Assembly (NCBI GenBank): GCA_029721435.1
Contig: CM056583.1
Span: 47,397,120-47,461,119, forward strand
Source: Gymnothorax reevesii
Lineage: Eukaryota > Chordata > Actinopteri > Anguilliformes > Muraenidae
Length of the DNA stretch: 64,000 nucleotides
Direction: 5' to 3'
This document shows, piece after piece, positions 60,801-64,000 of the stretch; the first letter of the stretch is position 1, and every line of letters begins with the position of its first letter. The notes under the pieces were generated by a model that saw nothing but the letters and a program-made list of their open reading frames with translations, was not told the DNA's origin and did no database searches. The position numbers were made by a program, and so were the translations under genes.

Positions 60801-63644
60801 AGATCACGGGCATCCGGTAAAGGTCTTTGGCCTTTTCCCTTACTCACAGAGATTTTTCCAGTTTCTCTGATCTTTTGATGATGTTATGCACTGCCAATGA
60901 TGAGACCTTCAAAGCCTTTGCAATTTGAAGTTGAGAAAATTGAAATTGTAGCCGGGGGAGCGATTTCAAAATTTTTTTCCATCTTTTTTTTTTTTTTTTG
61001 CCCCTCTGCACTCTAAATCCTAGAGTGCGCGAACATTCCGCCCATTGATTTCTATGGGAAAAATTTGTTGGAAAAATGCAAATATTGCAGAAATGATTAC
61101 AGTTACAGATTACAAAAGTCATTGCATAAATGTCCAGATCGAGCCGCACGTTTTGATACCTTTCGTGTGCGTCCCGAACCTATAGTTCAGGCCGCATTAA
61201 TTTTTGAAAAACATAAGAAAATAGCAGTGATGAATATTAAAGTTTGAATGCTTTCAGCATTCACACCCAATGATATTAATGATGCCAAAACCAGAATCTT
61301 GATGTTTCCTTTCTCTCCAGGCACATGATGACCAAGCACCAGTACTATCTGCAGTTACGGAAGGATTTATTAGAGGAGAGGACGAGGTGCGATGTGGAGA
61401 ATGCCATGCTGCTCGCATCTCTAGCTCTGCAAGCTGAGATTGGAGATTACCAGCCTGAGGTACCTCACACTAACCAATCATTATCACACTACATCAGATA
61501 TTACTAGAAATGGAGTGGCGTAACTTGACCTATCATGCTTCACCTCTTTCATAAAACCAGTATGGTGGGTGTCCTTGTTAAATGTTTTCCTCATGGATAC
61601 GCATCTATTTGCCCTGTTGAACCCCTTTTCAATATGGGCAAAAAAGAGATTTTGTGGCATGAAGACATAAAAGTGGGCCTTTAAGTGCGATATATGGAAG
61701 AAGAATGTTTTTGTTTGTTGGTATTGTGTTTTTTTGTTTTTTTTTTGCCTAATTGCATTATTATCCTCCGCCACAAAGTGGATCGGGGGATATTGGAATG
61801 GAGCTCGTCCGTCCGGGTTCAATGAGGAGTTTTCAGTTTTCTCGGAAACTATTGCACCTACGTGAATTCAATTTTGTATGTGGCTAGCGCTGATGACCCT
61901 ACTGAATGAGTTCGACAATTGATTCTGAGAAATTTAGTTTTACAGAGTTATGGCCCTTGACTCTGTTCGTGGACTTGCGTGTATGGGTGTTGCAATGGGG
62001 ACAAGTTCTCTCGGCAATTATTGCACCTACATGGATGAAATTTTGTGGGTGACCAGTACTAATGATCCTATCGAATGAGTACGACAATTGATTCTGAGAA
62101 ATGTATTTTTACGGAGTTATGGTCCTCCTTTCTGTTTGTCGACTTAGTGTATAGGATTTGCAATGGGGACAAGTTTTCTCGGCAACTATTGTACCTTCCT
62201 GGGAGAAATTTTGTGTGTGGCCAGTACTAATGATCCTATTGAATGAGTTCAACAATTGATTCCGAGAAATTTATCTTTACGGACTTATGGCCTTTGACTT
62301 GACTTGTTGTATGGGTCTTTAATGGGAACAAGTTTTCTCGGCAACGTGGATAATATTTTGTGGGTGACCAGTTCAGATGACCCTATTGAATGAGTTTGAC
62401 CATTGATTCTGAGAAATGTATTATCCCCTCGCCGACGAAGTGGTCGGAGGGGGATATAGTAACGCCACCGTCCGTCCATTCGTCTGTCCGTCCGTAACAA
62501 ATCTGGTTTCCATTCAATAACTTTTGTAATGTTTGAAGGATTGTAATGAAATTTGATGTGAAGGTACTTGGTATCAAGCTCCTTGGTACAGGCTTCGTTG
62601 GATGTCAGAGTATGTAGGTCAAAGGTCATAGCTCATTCAATATGCAAAAATGGTTTTTGTTCAATAACTTGAGTAATGTTTGATGTTTTTGTTTATGAAA
62701 TTTGATGTGAAGGTACTTTATAACAAAATACAGGCTCAGTTCAATTTTGGAGTATGTTGGTCAAAGGTCATAGCTCATTAAATATACGAAAATGGTTTCT
62801 GTTAGATAACTTGAGTAACGTTCTATGGATTTTAATGAAATTTGATATGAAGGTCCATGGAATGAAAATACAGCCTAAATCCGATTTCGGAGTAGGTATG
62901 TCAAAGGTCATAGCTCATTAAATATGTGAAAATGGTTTCCGTTTGATAACTTGAGTAATGTTGGACGGATTTTAATGAAATTTGTTATGAAGGTACATGG
63001 TATGAAAATACTGGTTAACTTCGATTTCGGAGTATGTAGGTCAAAGGTCATGAAGGACACACAGTGCACAGCACTCTCATGAAGGACACCCTCTGTCCTT
63101 AGTGAGGAGGGGTAATTGTCAGAGGAGTCAGGTAAAACATTTTAAATGTCAATAAAATCATCGGTTTTCATCCAGTTACAGGAGCACATACTATTAAGGG
63201 CTGATTGGAAATAGCCAAAGTTTATTGGATATTTTTTGTTAAAACTGAGTCAACACAAAGCCCTGAAATGCTTATGTCTGGCACTGCCTGCATAATCATT
63301 AATCCCTGAAATGTTCTGGAAATTTATAAGAACGATGAGCTATGATGTTTTTTCTCTTGTTAATGTTTATTGCTGGCATATATTTGATTTATTTGTCCTT
63401 TCAGAAGAATGGCCGTACATTGTACCCCGCGACAGTGGGTTCAGTTTGTGTGCAATGATTGAGTTATATTTCTTCCTGTGCACTCTGCTAGCTACATGGG
63501 AAAACATACTTCAGAGTGGAACATTACCTACCTGCCTCTGTTATGGACAAGATAGACCAAACCACTATTAAAGAGAACCTCTCCAAGCTGCACAGCAATT
63601 ATTACAGGGCGTCTGAGGCAGAGGCGGAGTTTGAGTTCCTGAAG
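14374..63644 (+). CDS. ptpn13: ptpn13, spliced 5' half (14 coding exons, 3' partial)
   Basis: This is the N-terminal 742 codons of PTPN13 (PTP-BL, FAP-1), a cytoplasmic non-receptor tyrosine phosphatase that in vertebrates has a KIND domain, a FERM domain, five PDZ domains and a C-terminal PTP domain. Fourteen plus-strand exons with GT/AG borders and compatible phases join without a stop. Residues 3-178 form the KIND domain; about 179-536 is a Ser/Arg-rich linker ending in a short Gln/Glu-rich helix; 537-644 match the FERM F1 lobe and 645-742 the start of F2. Blocks such as [14 protein letters not shown] and [19 protein letters not shown] match what I know of mammalian PTPN13 almost residue for residue. 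The start ATG lies in ACCATGC, five bases after an acceptor, so the 5' UTR begins in an upstream exon not located here. FRMPD2 also has KIND and FERM but fits less well. Identity is highly likely; the remaining domains are outside the window. Confidence 0.95.
17501..19111 (-). mobile_element. Full-length Tc1-like transposon
   Basis: A 1611-bp element bounded by TA (17499-17500 and 19112-19113). The ends are inverted copies: CAAAACCCAAAACCAGTGAA at the left and its complement at the right, with similarity continuing for over 150 bp inward. Its size is normal for Tc1. It sits in the intron opposite to ptpn13 transcription. The family (DNA cut-and-paste, DDE) is common in fishes. Confidence 0.93.
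17725..18748 (-). pseudogene. Tc1-like transposase, broken
   Basis: The reading begins at the ATG complementary to 18746-18748 ([19 protein letters not shown]) and ends at the TAA complementary to 17725-17727. The span is 1024 nt, about 341 codons plus one base, so there is a net frameshift. A TGA at 18671-18673 stops the N-terminal HTH region at NNIPQ. The C-terminal 149 codons are open and keep SVMVWG-type [21 protein letters not shown] (a DDE aspartate) and [16 protein letters not shown] (the last DDE residue, E). Inactive as it stands; the TIRs could still be mobilised by an active relative (inference). Confidence 0.9.
19937..20275 (-). repeat. Nested interspersed repeat with TGACCT cluster
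   Basis: Reads on the minus strand from a TTACCTTCGCCAGCGACTTC hairpin head through a TTTGTTTGTGTGTCTG tract to a GGTATGTGCTCTACCGAGTG tail. In plus orientation 20069-20087 is TGACCTTGACCTTTGACCC, three near-perfect half-sites. The head-tract-body plan equals that of the other hairpin-headed repeats in the window. Its tail, GAGTGCCCGTTCTAG before T, resembles a Helitron CTAG|T end; that is only suggestive. Confidence 0.7.
20371..20897. mobile_element. Nested hAT-like MITE
   Basis: A 527-bp element with ends CAGGGCTGCCAACT and AGTTGGCAGCTCTG in inverse orientation. The flanks share GCTACAT (7-8 bp target duplication, the hAT size) at 20364-20370 and directly after the right end. Internal sequence is non-coding. 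A related CAACTCTCACGCATT stretch occurs near 37394 inside another hAT-like element. Confidence 0.75.
24031..24486 (+). repeat. Hairpin-headed repeat (CTTCGCTG type)
   Basis: Head CTTCGCTGTGAC pairs imperfectly with GTCAGCGGAG around GATA; then GTCTGTTTGTCTGTCTGTCT; then two units sharing AACTTTT-GTCTAATT-GTGTGAGCCTTCC-TATGAT (near 24140 and 24300). The copy ends with AGAGCTCCGCTGAGGA, an inverse echo of the head. Confidence 0.75.
24631..25491. mobile_element. TIR element with GGGTCATTCCATGTCAAAT ends
   Basis: Left end GGGTCATTCCATGTCAAAT; right end TTTGACATTGAACGACCC, its inverse with few differences. 861 bp, non-coding, AT-rich, with a poly-A near 25129. A fragment ATCATGGAATGACCC near 9557 looks like another copy's end. 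The superfamily is unknown to me. Confidence 0.6.
25976..26830 (+). repeat. Hairpin-headed repeat, family A long copy
   Basis: The first 200 bp align with 3091-3295. The head GCCCCCGGACAAAGTGGGGC is palindromic, followed by a TCC-rich tract. The body continues with degenerate units in which GGTCACAAATATT-ATCA-ATTT-AT-AAACTT recurs at about 26443 and 26739, 296 bp apart. A related unit is found at 44225-44480. Confidence 0.7.
27857..27974. mobile_element. Short MITE (GGGGTGTGTTTCCCAAAA ends)
   Basis: About 118 bp with ends GGGGTGTGTTTCCCAAAA and TTTTGGGAAACGCACCCC, inverse except for one base pair. Such ends are frequent in fish genomes as hAT-type MITEs (family knowledge, from memory). No clear target duplication. 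Confidence 0.75.
29998..30164 (+). CDS. ptpn13: ptpn13 coding exon 2 (KIND)
   Basis: Encodes residues 39-94; the first codon GAC is split across the 15.5-kb intron. The acceptor is CCTCCTTTTAG and the donor GAG AAG|GTACCT. The product runs from [20 protein letters not shown] through [19 protein letters not shown] to SISDMEK, which corresponds closely to the middle of the PTPN13 KIND domain. The exon is clearly more GC-rich than the flanking intron. It ends in phase 0. Confidence 0.95.
30165..31408 (+). other. ptpn13 intron between coding exons 2 and 3
   Basis: A 1.24-kb intron of AT-rich sequence. The only distinct feature is an interrupted TA microsatellite at about 30817-30857. Confidence 0.85.
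30817..30857. repeat. TA microsatellite
   Basis: Interrupted TA dinucleotide run, about 40 bp, within the intron after coding exon 2. Confidence 0.9.
31409..31474 (+). CDS. ptpn13: ptpn13 coding exon 3 (KIND)
   Basis: A 66-nt exon (residues 95-116), phase 0 at both ends, so it could be skipped without shifting the frame. It reads [22 protein letters not shown], among the most conserved stretches of the PTPN13 KIND domain. The acceptor follows TTTTTGTCGTTTCAG and the donor is CAG|GTGAGG, close to consensus. Confidence 0.95.
31475..32247 (+). other. ptpn13 intron between coding exons 3 and 4
   Basis: A 773-nt intron with no feature I can identify. Confidence 0.85.
32248..32433 (+). CDS. ptpn13: ptpn13 coding exon 4 (KIND end)
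   Basis: Encodes residues 117-178, phase 0 at both ends. It contains [10 protein letters not shown], then [17 protein letters not shown], then [15 protein letters not shown], the C-terminal helices of the KIND domain in PTPN13. The acceptor is TTTATGACTCAG and the donor CAG|GTAGGG. The frame stays open for some twenty codons past the donor, but the join to exon 5 restores the conserved order, so the donor at 32434 is chosen. Confidence 0.94.
32570..33100. repeat. Hairpin-headed repeat(s), GTTTGT type
   Basis: At 32873-32915 a head ACCCCGGCCCACCCGAAGGG is followed by GGTTCGGTTTGTTTCTGTGT and GTTTGTTTGTTTG, then an AT-rich body. Upstream, 32570-32870 has TGACCTTGATTTGACCTTTG near 32704, apparently part of a copy in the opposite orientation. 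Boundaries are approximate. Confidence 0.5.
33712..34235. mobile_element. TA-flanked Tc1/mariner-type TIR element
   Basis: 524 bp with ends CTCTGCCCGTCCAAAAAAAG and its near-inverse CTTTTTTTGGCCGGGCAGTG, each bordered by TA (33710-33711 and 34236-34237). The interior has no intact transposase; an 82-codon minus-strand frame at 33837-34085 may be debris. Confidence 0.8.
34965..35880 (+). pseudogene. Broken transposon-type protein with Cys/His motifs
   Basis: Three plus-strand fragments in different frames look like one decayed protein. 35045-35170 reads [20 protein letters not shown]; about 35310 reads [12 protein letters not shown]; 35611-35880 reads [20 protein letters not shown] and later CIFCCKDLE. 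The H-x-x-CY-x-x-TD and YHHSCY patterns resemble the zinc-binding N-terminal segments of uncharacterised, multicopy, probably transposon-derived proteins in fish genomes. Stops separate the pieces. I cannot name the family, and no catalytic core was seen. Confidence 0.5.
36577..36679 (+). repeat. TG-rich tract before coding exon 5
   Basis: About 100 bp of interrupted TG/TC/CG repeats ending 17 nt before the acceptor at 36696. It takes the place of an ordinary pyrimidine tract. UG-rich RNA of this kind is a known binding platform for CELF proteins and TDP-43. Confidence 0.9.
36697..36790 (+). CDS. ptpn13: ptpn13 coding exon 5, flanked by TG and CA tracts
   Basis: A 94-nt exon (residues 179-209 plus one base). 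It reads [17 protein letters not shown] and then [13 protein letters not shown]; the RLRGKGLP block is conserved in PTPN13 just after the KIND domain. The acceptor is ATGGGTCTGCAG, with a poor pyrimidine tract replaced by a TG-rich tract; the donor is GCAG|GTAACT, followed 23 nt later by a (CA)n run. Because 94 is not a multiple of three, skipping joins exon 4 to exon 6 out of frame and reaches a TGA at 41461-41463. Confidence 0.9.
36814..36854 (+). repeat. (CA)n microsatellite after coding exon 5
   Basis: About twenty CA units beginning 23 nt downstream of the exon 5 donor, interrupted once near the end. CA-rich RNA is a known hnRNP L target. It is complementary to the TG tract upstream of the same exon. 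Confidence 0.95.
37226..37809. mobile_element. hAT-like non-autonomous element
   Basis: 584 bp with ends CAGTGGCAGCTGGTG and CACCAGTTCACCAGCCACCACTG; inner TIR parts GGGGAGGCTCAAAACA and TGTTTTGAGCCTCCCC are exact inverses. The 8-bp flanks ATTTGTAC and ATTGGAAC match at six positions, as expected for an old hAT target duplication. No transposase. Confidence 0.8.
39898..40446. mobile_element. TA-flanked Tc1/mariner-type TIR element
   Basis: 549 bp with ends CAGTACATGACAAAAGTTTG and CAAACTTTTGACAGGTACTG, near-inverse, bordered by TA at 39896-39897 and 40447-40448. The interior is non-coding. Similar ends are typical of fish Tc1-type elements. Confidence 0.85.
41398..41934 (+). CDS. ptpn13: ptpn13 coding exon 6 (long disordered linker exon)
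   Basis: A 537-nt, strongly GC- and CpG-rich exon (residues 210-388, phase 1 at both ends, so frame-neutral). The product is low in hydrophobic residues and rich in Ser, Arg, Pro and Glu, as expected for the disordered region between KIND and FERM. Short conserved islands stand out: [37 protein letters not shown], and a final [19 protein letters not shown]. These match islands in mammalian PTPN13 while the intervening sequence differs. The acceptor is CTTCTTTGCACAG and the donor GACG|GTGAGT. The reading frame is also open into the intron upstream, but that sequence has no PTPN13 similarity. Confidence 0.94.
42046..42950. mobile_element. TTAA-flanked, piggyBac-type non-autonomous element
   Basis: 905 bp with ends AGCTGCTGTTA and TTACAGCAGCT. 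Both are bordered by TTAA (42042-42045 and 42951-42954), the target site of piggyBac elements. No transposase frame is present. Classification rests on the TTAA and short TIR only. Confidence 0.65.
42987..44038 (+). pseudogene. Tc1-like relic with both TIRs
   Basis: About 1.05 kb with ends TATGAGCCAAAACATTGTGA and AATGTTTTGGCTCTTTTA, inverse with few changes. A plus-strand frame near 43525 reads [20 protein letters not shown], matching the DES-F DGR-VWR region that carries a catalytic aspartate in Tc1 transposases; a degenerate GG-VM-W equivalent follows. Frames are broken, and it is shorter than a complete element. Confidence 0.75.
44620..45300 (+). repeat. 152-bp tandem array with AGGTCATGACCT palindromes
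   Basis: Head GCGCCGAACGGCG and a CCGACCGCCGCGCCGCC tract, then tandem units. The perfect palindrome AGGTCATGACCT lies at 44898-44909, 45050-45061 and 45202-45213, each exactly 152 bp apart. Units also share CCAATTGACCTGAAAT-like and CCACCAGGTGGAGC-like words. AGGTCATGACCT is the classical palindromic thyroid-hormone response element sequence. Non-coding. Confidence 0.88.
45329..45625. repeat. Unidentified module, copy 2 of 2
   Basis: Aligns with 6742-7050 over its length. It directly follows the palindromic array. Confidence 0.65.
49255..49450 (+). repeat. Hairpin-headed repeat fragment
   Basis: Head CGCCCACTCCACCGGATGGG, then CCGTCTGTCTGTCCATCC, then an AT-rich body. It follows the head-tract-body plan but is weakly palindromic. 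Confidence 0.45.
50562..50671. mobile_element. Short MITE (AAGCTGCTTTCACACC ends)
   Basis: About 110 bp. Ends AAGCTGCTTTCACACCGGAC and GTCTGGTGTGAAAGCAGCTT are near-inverse; the interior is CG-rich (GCGAACGCGCGTATTCGCG). No coding capacity. Confidence 0.8.
51130..51222 (+). CDS. ptpn13: ptpn13 coding exon 7 (linker)
   Basis: A 93-nt exon (31 codons, residues 389-419), phase 1 at both ends and therefore frame-neutral if skipped. It encodes [20 protein letters not shown] followed by YRQ, an acidic serine cluster corresponding to the SSESPS block of PTPN13; this looks like a phosphorylation-rich segment (inference from composition). The acceptor is TTTGTGTTTCAG and the donor CAAG|GTACTG. Confidence 0.92.
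51223..52137 (+). other. ptpn13 intron between coding exons 7 and 8
   Basis: A 915-nt AT-rich intron with one poly-T run; I see nothing else in it. Confidence 0.85.
52138..52234 (+). CDS. ptpn13: ptpn13 coding exon 8 (linker)
   Basis: A 97-nt exon (residues 420-451 plus two bases). It reads [20 protein letters not shown] and continues to SRTSLRRR. The spliced frame is open and the RRF block resembles the equivalent mammalian linker, which is weakly conserved here. The acceptor is TCTTATTTTACAG and the donor GCAG|GTAGGG. Confidence 0.85.
52726..53022. mobile_element. TIR element containing telomere-like repeats
   Basis: Ends CATCTCAAAGCGTGGGCTGC and GCAGCCTGCACTTTGAGATG are near-inverse, as are TTCGAAGGCTGCATTTTTAG and its partner CTAAAAATGGAGCCTTCGA. 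The interior 52815-52895 contains TTAGGG and variants (TTTAGGGCTAGG, TTTAGGGTTAGGGC, GGTTAGGGTTGG). Non-coding, about 300 bp. Confidence 0.75.
53682..53893 (+). repeat. Hairpin-headed repeat family C, copy 2
   Basis: Nearly the same as 11158-11377, with a purer tract (CTCCGTCCGTCCGTCCCG). It ends with GTCACTTTAGTGAC, a perfect small palindrome, then AAACTCTTGT. Confidence 0.88.
53935..54600 (+). repeat. Degenerate tandem array related to the 12.7-kb array
   Basis: Recurring AGGTTTGT-TT-GGGA-T-A-TTGG words at about 54045, 54130 and 54487. TGACCT occurs at 53972, 54187 and 54537, and AGGTCA at 53986. It follows directly after a family C copy. More decayed than the 12.7-kb array. Confidence 0.65.
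55554..55701. repeat. Small foldback element
   Basis: GGTAGAGAGAT-ATCTGGGTTAAAA at the left and TTTTAACCCCGGAGATCTCTCTACC at the right are inverse; inside, GTCTTTAAAAAGACAGTTGG and CCAACTGTCTTTTTAAAGAC also pair. About 148 bp that can fold along almost its whole length. Confidence 0.8.
57155..57332 (+). CDS. ptpn13: ptpn13 coding exon 9 (linker, Gln/Glu helix)
   Basis: A 178-nt exon (residues 452-511). It starts inside the AGG codon split after exon 8 and encodes a charged helical stretch, [20 protein letters not shown], followed by KRLSRGNLY and a Pro/Leu-rich tail. The RQEEE-M-QLQ pattern is the PTPN13 pre-FERM helix and is a plausible short coiled coil. The acceptor follows a strong pyrimidine tract (TCCTCTCGTCTCCTCTCCAG) and the donor is AAAG|GTACTG. 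Confidence 0.92.
57588..57662 (+). CDS. ptpn13: ptpn13 coding exon 10 (pre-FERM)
   Basis: A 75-nt exon (residues 512-536), phase 0 at both ends and frame-neutral. It reads [30 protein letters not shown] is essentially identical to mammalian PTPN13. The acceptor is TTGCCTAG and the donor ATG|GTGAGA. It is separated from exon 9 by the shortest intron in the window (255 nt). Confidence 0.94.
57663..58052 (+). other. ptpn13 intron between coding exons 10 and 11
   Basis: A 390-nt intron with a perfect 13-bp inverted repeat (57908-57944) followed by a short run of repeated AATGGA-type words. Confidence 0.9.
57908..57944 (+). repeat. Perfect 13-bp hairpin in a 390-nt intron
   Basis: TTTTAACATCGCC (57908-57920) and GGCGATGTTAAAA (57932-57944) pair perfectly around an 11-nt loop, about 108 nt before the acceptor of coding exon 11. 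Confidence 0.85.
58053..58227 (+). CDS. ptpn13: ptpn13 coding exon 11 (FERM F1)
   Basis: A 175-nt exon (residues 537-594 plus one base). It begins NKKGK and then enters the ubiquitin-like F1 lobe of the FERM domain: [20 protein letters not shown], then [20 protein letters not shown]. This is the usual FERM start, a beta hairpin followed by the helix that ends at the conserved HHLFGLA segment. The acceptor is CTGACTCTCCAG and the donor AAAG|GTGAGG. Confidence 0.95.
58228..59238 (+). other. ptpn13 intron between coding exons 11 and 12
   Basis: A 1.0-kb AT-rich intron without recognisable elements. Confidence 0.85.
59239..59389 (+). CDS. ptpn13: ptpn13 coding exon 12 (FERM F1 end)
   Basis: A 151-nt exon (residues 595-644 plus two bases). 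It reads [20 protein letters not shown] and ends [17 protein letters not shown], the second half of the F1 lobe and the FFRIKFF linker strand typical of FERM proteins. The donor is TACA|GTAAGA and the final CA is completed by the first G of exon 13. The acceptor is CTCTTGCGCACAG. Confidence 0.95.
59390..61320 (+). other. ptpn13 intron between coding exons 12 and 13
   Basis: A 1.9-kb intron largely filled by an inverted Tc1-like relic (about 59900-61000), followed by unassigned repeat-like sequence to about 61240. Confidence 0.85.
59900..61000 (-). pseudogene. Tc1-like transposase relic
   Basis: On the minus strand, 60230-60433 reads [16 protein letters not shown], and 60494-60847 includes [20 protein letters not shown], the middle of a Tc1 transposase; 60850-60940 keeps the HTH segment [20 protein letters not shown]. 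The order and orientation fit one element of about 1.1 kb, broken by frameshifts. It is a different subfamily from the 17.5-kb element but related. No clear TIRs were located. Confidence 0.85.
61321..61459 (+). CDS. ptpn13: ptpn13 coding exon 13 (FERM F2 start)
   Basis: A 139-nt exon (residues 645-691) beginning [20 protein letters not shown] and ending [17 protein letters not shown]. This is the start of the acyl-CoA-binding-protein-like F2 lobe; the YYLQLRKD and [12 protein letters not shown] motifs are common to most FERM domains. The acceptor lies after TTTCCTTTCTCTCCAG and the donor is GAG|GTACCT. Confidence 0.95.
61765..62410 (+). repeat. Hairpin-headed tandem repeat, ~168-bp units
   Basis: Head CCTCCGCCACAAAGTGGATC-GGGGG followed by CTCGTCCGTCCGGG. 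The body has four units, each with TTCTCGGCAA-TATTG-ACCT, AATGATCCTAT-GAATGAG and GACAATTGATTCTGAGAAAT. The last word occurs near 61914, 62083, 62251 and 62398, so spacing is 169, 168 and 147. No AGGTCA sites here. Confidence 0.85.
62420..63050 (+). repeat. Hairpin-headed tandem repeat, ~140-bp units with DR1 sites
   Basis: Head CCCCTCGCCGAC pairs with GTCGGAGGGG, then GATATAGTAACG and CCGTCCGTCC-TTCGTCTGTCCGTCCG. Four units follow; each has AATGAAATTTGATGTGAAGG and ends with a DR1-type site: AGGTCAAAGGTCA at 62616-62628 and 63038-63050, TGGTCAAAGGTCA at 62758-62770, ATGTCAAAGGTCA at 62898-62910. Spacing is 142, 140 and 140. Non-coding. Confidence 0.9.
63492..63644 (+). CDS. ptpn13: ptpn13 coding exon 14 (FERM F2)
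   Basis: A 153-nt exon (residues 692-742), phase 0 at both ends. It reads [20 protein letters not shown] and continues through [20 protein letters not shown] to FEFLK, matching the second part of the PTPN13 F2 lobe. The acceptor CTCTGCTAG was chosen because the codon just upstream in this frame is a stop and because LHG aligns with the conserved position after QPE of exon 13. The donor is AAG|GTACTG. This is the last exon in the window. Confidence 0.93.
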
Positions 63645-64000
63645 GTACTGAGGAGTTAGAGTTGCTCTGTCTCACCAGGGCGCTTTGAGCTCTATTATTA
63701 CATCAATTTAACAGTGAATACTGTCAGTGATTTTTCCAATGTTTGAAGTACAGGTTCATTTGAAAGCTTCATTGCATAATATGATGAGAATGATGTGGGT
63801 TTTTTTTTGTTTTTTAATTGAGATGTTATTCTTAAATGTATAATAAATAAATAAATAATCAATTCATGGAATCAACATATTATTAATCCTTGAAAAATGG
63901 TTTGCTTCATGTCTGGAGTCTGATTGTTCCAACAAAATGGTTCCATCTTAAAGGTAATAATTTGAGTAAACTTTGGAAGAACATCTAAAAAATTTTAAAT
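63645..64000 (+). other. ptpn13 intron after coding exon 14 (truncated by window end)
   Basis: AT-rich intronic sequence beginning GTACTG, with a short A-rich microsatellite (AATA repeats) near 63840. No further exon is visible. Confidence 0.8.

Larger units (their letters stand above)
61460..63491 (+). other. ptpn13 intron between coding exons 13 and 14
   Basis: A 2.0-kb intron composed mostly of two adjoining hairpin-headed tandem repeats (61765-62410 and 62420-63050). The final 430 nt before the acceptor are ordinary intron. Confidence 0.85.

Noticed and set aside
63311..63491. Open frame running through the exon 14 acceptor.
   Set aside because: It is in a different frame from the conserved FERM sequence, which is entered only at 63492.
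1..64000. tRNA, rRNA or known small-RNA genes.
   Set aside because: No cloverleaf, A/B-box pair or rRNA-like stretch was recognised on reading; a covariance-model scan would be needed to exclude them fully.

Overview
This window is vertebrate nuclear DNA, most likely from a ray-finned fish. It carries the 5' coding half of one multi-exon gene on the plus strand, ptpn13 (PTP-BL/FAP-1, a large cytoplasmic protein tyrosine phosphatase), embedded in AT-rich introns crowded with decayed DNA transposons. The identification rests on spliced coding exons that read as the KIND domain, the disordered linker and the start of the FERM domain of PTPN13. The fish assignment is an inference from the transposon mix (Tc1-like, hAT-like and TTAA-flanked elements, small foldback MITEs) and from the close but not identical match to mammalian PTPN13.

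Layout: 1-14368 is upstream sequence or intron 1, with no promoter or CpG island that I can see. Coding exons lie at 14374-14488, 29998-30164, 31409-31474, 32248-32433, 36697-36790, 41398-41934, 51130-51222, 52138-52234, 57155-57332, 57588-57662, 58053-58227, 59239-59389, 61321-61459 and 63492-63644. They join in one open frame of 2226 nt (742 codons) with GT/AG borders and matching phases throughout. The rest of FERM, the PDZ domains and the phosphatase domain must lie beyond position 64000.

Non-coding content: Tc1/mariner-like copies at about 2.1-3.07 kb, 6.13-6.74, 8.46-9.04, 11.07-12.31, 17.50-19.11 (full length with both TIRs and TA target), 42.99-44.04 and 59.9-61.0 kb; shorter TA-flanked TIR elements at 33.7 and 39.9 kb; hAT-like elements at 19.35-22.08 (with two elements nested inside) and 37.23-37.81 kb; a TTAA-flanked element at 42.05-42.95 kb; a broken transposon-type coding relic at 34.97-35.88 kb; several foldback MITEs.

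The most unusual signal is a diverse set of interspersed repeats with a shared plan: a GC-rich terminal hairpin, a short GTCC/GTCTG-type tract, then an AT-rich body of degenerate tandem units of about 140-170 bp. In four bodies each unit carries a different arrangement of the nuclear-receptor half-site AGGTCA: DR1 at 62.6-63.05 kb, the zero-spaced palindrome AGGTCATGACCT at exact 152-bp spacing at 44.9-45.2 kb, clustered direct repeats 147 bp apart at 4.55-4.72 kb, and everted/direct repeats at about 145 bp at 12.7-13.8 kb. A second notable structure is coding exon 5, which lies between a TG-rich tract just before its acceptor and a (CA)n tract just after its donor, so the pre-mRNA could pair across the exon.
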